A model generated the notes under the pieces. The model was not told the DNA's origin, searched no databases, and saw only the letters and a list, made by a program, of their open reading frames with translations. The position numbers were made by a program, and so were the translations under genes. From the NCBI GenBank assembly GCA_010909165.1, contig MU008159.1, positions 1,488,001 to 1,552,000 on the forward strand: DNA of 64,000 nucleotides. The letters are read 5' to 3'. Source of the DNA: Anthoceros angustus (Eukaryota > Streptophyta > Anthocerotopsida > Anthocerotales > Anthocerotaceae). Positions 57,712 to 64,000 of the stretch are shown here, piece by piece; within the stretch, counting starts at the first letter, position 1, and each line of letters starts with the position of its first letter.

Positions 57712-59582
57712 CTACTTCGCGGCTGAGGAGTAGTCAAAGCAAGGAAACTTTTTCGGGTCACTCCAGTCTTTCGTTGCCAGACTTGAAGTAGCTTCTTTGT
57801 CACAATGCCACTCCAATTCGCCATCGGACAACCTTACAAGCTGAGCAGGAAGGGAGCCAGGGAGAGCTGGCCTTTCCAACACCCTCTGCAACACGAATGC
57901 TTTGCTGCTCCCAAGCACGACAAAAGCAGCCTGTTCACCAAAAAATACCACCACGTACCGTCAGATCTGCTGCCAGACGCTGGCAAACAAGTTCACTCAA
58001 GGGCTCAACGGAGGATACGTACGTGAGCTGCTGCGTTGATCAATGGTAAGGTCATGGTGATCCGTTCTGACGGCGGTTTCGGTGAGTTTGTAATTGGCAT
58101 AACCCAGCGATTCTTTTCTGCAAGAGGCGGACTGTTTGGGAACAATGATGCAACATGACCATCCGGCCCCAATCCAAGTAGGATCTGTCACCCCTTCACC
58201 GGAACTTCTCGTTAGCGGTAGTGACCAGAACTAAGCAGTCAGGAAAGTTGAAAACAACATTTGTAACCGGAAAGTCCTTACAAGATCAAAGCGGGGGTGT
58301 TGACCCGAACTATCCAACTGGAGGACCTTTCTTTTCACAAGTTTCCTGCGACAGTACAAAGCAAGGGTTGTTGCAACGGCCATAGAGCTTTCTCGAACCT
58401 CCAATCTTGCTCATAGAGGGTGAATCACTTGCCTCAATGTATTTTCGTACTCAGATGCAGCTGTGCTCGGATCATGGAACTCCTGAATAGCATGGATGTG
58501 AGGCTGGGCGATGGGCAGCTTCGAAAGAAATTCCTCCTGCATACAACGATTTTAAATTGTCAACTACAGAGTACATACACACAAACTGGCGTGATCAGAA
58601 AAAATCGCTACCCAAAGAGAAAAAGGTGGCACTACACACACCTTCGCGAGCCTGTAGTTGCTGTCCTCATGATCTAAAGGCACAACCCTTTCATCCACCC
58701 AAAATACATGCCATTGTCTCCAGTGAACGCAAGATCGATAAGGTTCCCTCGTCAAAACATCCAAAGCCTGCGTCCCAAGAGTTCGCATCAAATCACAGCG
58801 TCAGCAACAAAGCACACCATTGCACACACTGTCAACGAAAGCATAGGAGCAGGCAGGACCTTCACGACGGAGCCTCCCGAAAGAGCTACCGTAAAGACTC
58901 TTCGAGCATACACTGCTTCCTTGGACAATCGAGCCACATACTGAGCGAAACCATCAGCAAGTTGACTGGAGCTGTCGTACTCCAGCACTGTAGCTTCCGA
59001 GGCTCCTTCCGGATACTGGAAAGGATGTGCAGGCCTCTCGTCATTGTGCACCAGCGACTCCTCAACAACAGTCGCAGATCCATTGCTCTCCGCGCCAGTT
59101 GGGTCGGTCACCTGCCTCTTCTTAGGTCGTCCTCTAGGCTTAACATCCTCAGCGCCACTGGCAGTTGAAGAAAACGCGCTAGCACTCAACCCGAGACTCC
59201 CTACCCTTCGAGGGAGGGCTCTGACGCGGCCTACACCCTTCTCGCCAGCCAAGCACTTCAGAAGAGGAGCAGACGGACAGAATAAGTCCTGGCCACCACT
59301 CCTGTATAGACGAAACCGAGACTCTCCCTGCACCGCAGCACAAGGCAGTGCATGAATAAGATTGATGGCGACAACACAAGGGAAACAGCTGAATCCGCAA
59401 TACGAACATCTGCTTCCGGAAAAACACAATGCAGCAGACTTGTTTGAAAGAAAAAGAAAGAAACCGCCTCTTAGCTGATCCAGCGCAGGACAGCAAGACC
59501 ACGAGTGTCCTACCTGCGGAACCAGAGGTTGTACAGTAGCAGACATGATCTGAATGGCACAAGCAGTCCTTGCCACCGCCAT
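57712..59582 (-). CDS. PGL: 6-phosphogluconolactonase, plastid-type, with AT-hook-like N-terminus
   Basis: The enzyme hydrolyses 6-phosphogluconolactone in the oxidative pentose phosphate pathway. Seven exons fit: 59582-59514, 59327-58860, 58767-58642, 58536-58433, 58345-58282, 58184-58023, 57930-57712 (1212 nt, 403 residues), with every phase consistent. Family motifs in order: [35 protein letters not shown], the exon 5-6 join [20 protein letters not shown] with the catalytic region, and [20 protein letters not shown], then [10 protein letters not shown] and [14 protein letters not shown]. The first 80 residues are basic and Ser/Ala-rich, fitting a plastid transit peptide. Residues 84-93 read [10 protein letters not shown], an AT-hook-like core. 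The intron after exon 4 begins GCAAGT, a GC-AG intron; no in-phase GT alternative was found. Identity is firm; organelle is inferred. Confidence 0.93.
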
Positions 59583-60551
59583 AACGACCCGCGGCTACCT
59601 TCCCCAAGTCACCGCACCATCATCATGGAATACGCTCCTCCGAATGACTGCTACATACTTCGATTCCGCAGAGACTCCGCAGGCTCGATCCCGCAGACGG
59701 GAAAGCCCGTGGTTGTCCTTGGATAACTACCCAGTGCCGCATCCAGAATTCAGATAAGCCTTGAACCTGGGCTCGGAATCCCGGGATCCAATGGCCACCG
59801 GAGACCGGTTTGACCGGCCAGGTGCCTCTTGACAGCCGGGGCCACTCACGTTGCAACAGACTGACAGGCGGTTAACCAATATTTGTGTGCATATCATTCC
59901 ATAATGTTTCAGCAATCTAGGTACTTGAAATGTGGTACTGGAGTTACATTTGGCAATGGTTTGGACAGACGAATTTGAACTGCTATGCTATTATGCTGAT
60001 CTAGTAAAGCTACATCTATCCTGCAGGGGTTCCTGCGGGCCACTCACTGCGGTGAGGCCACAGCTCTGCTGCCATACAATAAAGGGGGATAGAAAATAGA
60101 TCGCAAAACCTTGAGCCTCAGCGGTGGGTCCAAAAGGTTTGGAGTGAGGGAGCACAAGGGAGATGATCTACCATTGTTGCAGCAGTGGCTTCTATTCTCA
60201 CAGCCACGGCGCTACAGAGCAAGAATAGGAAGGGCTCTATGATTACAGACCATGCCAACACAGGGCCTAGTAGCATAACTGAAATGGTCCGAATGTACAG
60301 CATCAGAGGGGCACCGGGCGCAGCTTGATCCATATGCCAGGCAAGGCCAAGCCAGGCCGTGCCATGCCTTTCTTCCATCCTTGCAGCGAAGGACCTGCAA
60401 TGCATGCCGAGTGAGAGGAGGAGGGCATCTCTTCTTTGGTGCTGCACAACGGAGCAGAGGAGGTAGCCAATGCACAGGACAGGCAACCCCCCGTGATGCT
60501 GGTCAAGGAGAAATATGCATCCTGGGAAGAAAAAATGTGGTGGCTCACGTG
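59583..60551. other. Intergenic between PGL and the SMR protein gene
   Basis: Contains the PGL promoter side and the 3' flank of the SMR-domain gene. Frames at 60.1-60.7 kb are open but antisense or low-complexity and show no motif. No repeat or RNA gene seen. Confidence 0.4.
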
Positions 60552-62276
60552 TTATAGAGTGACGAGAAGCATGCCCGGCTCTGTCTCCGTGAACTGCAAG
60601 TCGAGCTCCTCGGTTGCCAGGTACTGCTTGATGGCAATGGGCAATCTGGCGAGGGCCCGGGCTCCAGGTGTGTGGTGCCCTGTTCCAACACACACGAACA
60701 TCTGCTGCTTGCTACGTTGCAAGGCTGCAGCCAGACGGAGGGACTTCAACTCCTGCTTCAGCAACACAACAGCCTCCTTGACATGCAGGCCGTGCAGATC
60801 CAGCAGCCTGGCCTTGCCCTGCGTCAGCTTCTGAAACTCCCCTGCAATAGCAGCGTTCCTCTCGTGGAAAATGGCCTTCCCCGCTTTGTCGTGCGCAGCC
60901 TTCATCTGCTCGTTCAACTGATGCCCCTTGCTGCTCAACTCCTTGGCCAAGGCCCTGTTGCCTGCAATATACGCCTGCCTGGCCTGCTCGAAGCAGACAT
61001 TCCGTGCCCGGGCATGGTCTCTGGCCTCCTCCCGCATGTCAGCATACAAGTTGGACACAGCCTCCCCCGTGTTCAACCAGGGTTTGGGAGTGTGCCTCTG
61101 CGCCTTGCTGCTCAACTGAAACTTGTGCTGCTGCTGCAGCTTGTCCTCTAACCGGGTGGCCCCGAAGAAGCTATCTACCTGAGAAGTGCGGGCAACGCTC
61201 CTTCCCAACCCCTGGTAGGCGTCGGCGGCCGCCCCCTTGGCCGAGCCACTCCATCCCTTCCTGGCCACGGCTGCGAAATTAGTTGACGAGGAGCGGTAGT
61301 CATCGCTGGTGCTGAGCTTCCGCATGTCCCCCTCCAGCAGACTATACATGTTACCCCCGCTCCCGACATCCCTACTCCCCAGGTCATACCCCGCCAAGGC
61401 CGGAAAATCCGCGGGGGTGGACACCGACGGCACATGCGCCACAGACTGGTACTGCTCCGACACAGATCCCTCGTCCTGCATCTCCAGCTGCTGCAGCATC
61501 TCCACCGTCAAGCTCAAATCCCCCCCGTTAGCATACAGCAACTCCGTCAAGCTCTTGATGGCGAACCCCGGAAATCTGGCCGTGAGCAACGCCACGGGAT
61601 CAATATCCACCAGCTCATCAGGAAATGCCACGCCCCCGGCCCCCCGGGAATTGTATCCCCAATTCAGGTCCGCGTCCTCCGCCCAGCCGGCCCTGGCCTC
61701 GCTCGGGGACGAGGCATAAGCGTAGTCCGCCTGCGCCTGCAGCTGCTCCAGCACGTCCCCCCCGAGGTACAAGCTGCCGGAAATTCCCCCTTCTTGGAAG
61801 TCGGTGGCCAGCGCAGAGGAGGAGGAAGCGGAGTCCCGCGGCCTGTAGCTCCCGCCGTGCGCCAGGCTCTGCGGCGCCGCCTCAAAACCTACAGCCACCT
61901 GGTGCTGCTGCCGGTGCTCCTCCAGCCCGAAGCGCCCGCCGTCATCAAACACCTTGCTCTGCACATCGAAGTCGGAGATGAGATTCTCCGGCAGCTGCGA
62001 CAGCCAGTACTGCTGGTACAAATCATCATCGGAGCTGGCCTCCGCCGCTGCTGCCGCCGCCGCCGCCGCCTTGGCCACGGGCTCCACTGCTCCGCTCTCA
62101 AATCTGCTCAGCTCCACGCCGTCCCGGCCGCTGCTGCTGCTGCCGCTGCCGTTGTTGTTGCTGTTGTTGCTGTTGCTGTTGCTGTTGTTGTTGTTGACGC
62201 TGCTGCCGCTGCCGGGCCTCATGCCCGAGGGCACGAATTCCTGAGCATTGGGATTGAGCCTGCGCAGAGACGCCAT
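60552..62276 (-). CDS. CID7-like: PAM2-CUE-DUF1771-SMR protein (CID5/6/7-like)
   Basis: An intronless frame of 574 residues. PAM2 motifs bind the MLLE domain of poly(A)-binding protein; SMR domains are often nucleases. The ATG at 62276 is chosen because LNPNAQEFVPS, a PAM2 motif, follows at residues 7-17. The frame stays open upstream without conserved sequence. Next come an Asn/Ser-rich tract, an Ala run, an acidic segment, a CUE-like region near residues 224-265 (ALLTARFPGFAIKSLTELLY), a DUF1771 helical region near 415-480 (REEARDHARARNVCFEQARQ), and an SMR domain to the end with LLDLHGLHVKEAVVLL and VGTGHHTPGARA. Domain order matches Arabidopsis CID5-CID7. It probably acts in cytosolic mRNA metabolism. 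It is divergently arranged with the BolA gene 562 bp away. Confidence 0.93.
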   Translation of the reverse strand: MASLRRLNPNAQEFVPSGMRPGSGSSVNNNNSNSNSNNSNNNGSGSSSSGRDGVELSRFESGAVEPVAKAAAAAAAAAEASSDDDLYQQYWLSQLPENLISDFDVQSKVFDDGGRFGLEEHRQQHQVAVGFEAAPQSLAHGGSYRPRDSASSSSALATDFQEGGISGSLYLGGDVLEQLQAQADYAYASSPSEARAGWAEDADLNWGYNSRGAGGVAFPDELVDIDPVALLTARFPGFAIKSLTELLYANGGDLSLTVEMLQQLEMQDEGSVSEQYQSVAHVPSVSTPADFPALAGYDLGSRDVGSGGNMYSLLEGDMRKLSTSDDYRSSSTNFAAVARKGWSGSAKGAAADAYQGLGRSVARTSQVDSFFGATRLEDKLQQQHKFQLSSKAQRHTPKPWLNTGEAVSNLYADMREEARDHARARNVCFEQARQAYIAGNRALAKELSSKGHQLNEQMKAAHDKAGKAIFHERNAAIAGEFQKLTQGKARLLDLHGLHVKEAVVLLKQELKSLRLAAALQRSKQQMFVCVGTGHHTPGARALARLPIAIKQYLATEELDLQFTETEPGMLLVTL

Positions 62277-62838
62277 TGCCGCCGGCGCAGCACAGCGCTG
62301 CGCTCGCAGCGGTGCGGGCAAATCCAGGCCGCAGAGAAGCTCCAGGCAGCTGCCGCTCGCAGCCCCGCCGCCCGCGCGCTGCGGTCGTGAACCCGGGCCG
62401 GGTCGGGTCCCCAACCCTACCGTGTGCGCGCTGGATGCTGCTTTCGCGATGGGAGCTGCTGTAGCTTGCTCCTCTTGTTGCAGCCACTCCTGGCTCGCTC
62501 CGTTCCTGTTGGCGCAAGCCACCAGCTGCCGTGCGGCGATCGCATCATCATGCCTTCATCTCTTACGTCCATCCCGCAACATAAACCTGGCTTTTATAAC
62601 CCACCTTTTAACCTGCCCATGTCACCCAAAGTAAGTTTCCACTAGGTCAGTCCCTCGGTACTATGTAGATGTATCTCATATTTCTGCCAGAAGCAAAACT
62701 TCCAGCCACACTCTCGGGAATTGCAAGTTTGCCTTCCAGATCGATACTTGAGACGGACGACGGACGACGGACGACGGAAGACGCACACTGCTTTCCGTTT
62801 CCTTCAGGAACAGGTGAAGCCGATTCCAGAAGCCGGCT
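62277..62838. promoter_or_regulatory. Divergent intergenic promoter region
   Basis: The 562 bp between the two start codons must contain promoters of both the SMR protein gene and the BolA gene. A microsatellite of ACGGACG-type units (about 62753-62780) lies on the BolA side. No TATA element could be assigned with confidence. Confidence 0.5.
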
Positions 62839-63625
62839 ATGGCGAGTGTTGCATCCGTGCTTCCCCCTTTGCTCCTTCCCGGGCCTGGGGGGTCGGAGGG
62901 TCGGGCTGAGCCGCGGATGCTCTTGTCCTTTCGATCTATCGGGTCGGGGTCGGGGTCGGGGTCGGGGTCGTGGGTGGGGCGGAGGCAGGAGAGGCCTGGC
63001 TCCAGGGGCGCCTCGGTTCTGGTCAGGAGCTTTGAGGTTTCAGGGCCCGGGTCTGTGGACTCTCCTCTCATCTCCTCCATGAAGCTCAAGGTGCTGACCG
63101 TTGCTTTGTTTCTGTTCAGCCGTCTGGATTGGTGATGCGCAGTCCTGGAAAGGGATGTGAGTTGTCTGTACATGTGCAGCTCAATTGTTGTTGTGTGGGT
63201 GGTGCAGATTCAGCAGCAATTGAGCACCGATCATGTGATTGTGAGGGATGAGCGTGGAGATGGTCGGCATGTCAGGTGGGGAGTGGAGTTGAGTGCCTTG
63301 CTTGCCTGTAGGTTGGGTTGCTGCTTAGGGTTGTTTTGGTCTTTATGAAGATGTGCATTGTTCCTTCTCTGCTCTGTGGAGAAATGGGCAACCAGAGGGA
63401 GGGAGGTTGCCATGAGAAGAGGTTGTGATATACTTGGTGGCTTGTGCATGTATTGTATGCAGCATTCATGTTGTTGCAGCGGCTTTTGAAGGGCAAAGTC
63501 GTGTGAACAGGCAACGAATGGTTTATAAGGCAATTTGGGAGGAGTTGCAAGGAGTTGTACATGCTGTGGACCAGCTTACAACGAAAACGCCCGCTGAAGC
63601 TGGCAAAGGCACATTGTCACCGTGA
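62839..63625 (+). CDS. BolA-family protein, organelle-targeted
   Basis: BolA proteins partner with monothiol glutaredoxins in Fe-S handling. Three exons fit in phase: 62839-63090, 63208-63275, 63463-63625 (483 nt, 160 residues). Exon 1 supplies an 80-residue basic, Ser/Gly/Pro-rich leader consistent with plastid or mitochondrial targeting, ending SSMKLK. Exons 2-3 encode the small domain: [20 protein letters not shown], then [20 protein letters not shown] (the conserved F.G.S...R.RMVY core) and the helix with [16 protein letters not shown], matching the HAL-type end with T.TP. The leader contains a (GS)n run encoded by a GGGGTC microsatellite at about 62940-62970. Subfamily is not assigned. 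Confidence 0.85.
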
Positions 63626-63739
63626 GGTCTACAACTCACTCTCCCTCGTGGGCTGCTGAGGCTCTTGCGCTCTTTTTCCCAGGGAGAAGTGCTAGCGGAT
63701 CTGAGCTGAACGAACTCAATCTTCAGCAAATCAACCTGG

Positions 63740-63865
63740 GCCAGTGGTGACGAAGCATCCGTGTCCCTCATGGCAGACACTCCTCCGTCCTCCAATACAC
63801 GAGCACTTAGTGAGGAACCGGAAGCCCTTACTTTTCCTGGAAACTCCGCTCACTCCATGTACATG
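63740..63865 (-). pseudogene. Stray copy of the PPR N-terminal repeat
   Basis: Read on the minus strand, the frame gives an RK, then LEDGGVSAMRDTDASSPLAQ order. This is the same as the repeat unit in the PPR gene (LEEGGVSAGMDTNASSALTQ at 26.2 kb). Nucleotide similarity extends from GACGAAGCAT to TTTTCCTGGAAACTC on the plus strand. There is no surrounding PPR coding sequence in the window, though the right edge truncates the view. Confidence 0.75.
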
Positions 63866-64000
63866 TACTTTCGAGTACCGCATCGACAGAAATAGTTTTT
63901 TTTTAATTTTTGCGTAAGACGATATTCTCAAAAATTATGACCGACGATATATCCTATGAGTAACACCCCTCAACGGGGTGGGGAAAACCACGCAGTTAGA
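63866..64000. other. Window end, no gene seen
   Basis: Short AT-rich sequence with a poly(T) run at about 63895; nothing recognised. Confidence 0.4.

Noticed and set aside
61434-62390. Plus-strand open frame of 318 codons
   Set aside because: It is the antisense shadow of the GC-rich SMR-protein coding sequence.
62277-62522. Upstream in-frame extension of the SMR protein by 82 codons
   Set aside because: The conserved PAM2 motif starts just after the ATG at 62276, and the extension shows no conserved sequence.

Overview
The window is nuclear DNA of a land plant. The genes carry short spliced introns (about 85 to 190 bp) with GT-AG borders. They encode plant-type products: a hevein/GH19 chitinase-like protein, a long organellar PPR protein, a PAM2-CUE-DUF1771-SMR protein, a plant mS29 and a GGT4-like vacuolar gamma-glutamyl transpeptidase. 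L1-type LINEs with (TTG)n tails and degraded plant PPR repeats are also present. Compact introns and PLS-type PPR debris suggest a seed-free plant (lycophyte, fern or bryophyte grade). That placement is inference; no species is claimed.

Left part, 0.7-27.7 kb: mostly genes. In order: RER1 (-), a gamma-glutamyl transpeptidase (GGT, -), a short secreted-protein ORF (-), mitochondrial ribosomal protein mS29/DAP3 (-), a patch of broken non-LTR retroelement, an AT-rich island with an 0.88-kb tandem duplication, a protein with a group II maturase domain X but no reverse transcriptase domain (+), a second GGT (+), a chitinase-like protein lacking its catalytic glutamate (-), and a five-exon PPR protein with a degenerate SMR-like tail (-). 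Exon borders were worked out by hand from splice sites, phase continuity and family conservation.

Middle part, 28-57 kb: repeat-rich and essentially without intact genes. It holds 3' ends of one L1-like LINE family on the + strand inside a large tandem duplication (30.7-34.4 kb), a longer broken LINE on the - strand (36.0-40.6 kb), two blocks of GC palindromic minisatellite (41.0-41.45 and 49.2-49.5 kb), and between them about 7 kb of GC-rich, internally duplicated sequence with an LTR-like end. It is followed by decayed PPR fragments (52-56 kb), minisatellites and a perfect hairpin.

Right part, 57.7-64 kb: genes again. These are plastid-type 6-phosphogluconolactonase (-), the PAM2/SMR protein (-) and, divergently transcribed from it, a BolA-family protein (+). 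A stray piece of the PPR gene's repetitive N-terminal coding region lies at the right edge.

The genes do not form one pathway. Two GGTs degrade glutathione and its conjugates, 6-phosphogluconolactonase serves the oxidative pentose phosphate pathway, BolA relates to Fe-S and glutaredoxin biology, and mS29, the PPR protein and the maturase-domain protein serve organelle gene expression. No CRISPR array, operon, rRNA or tRNA was seen.
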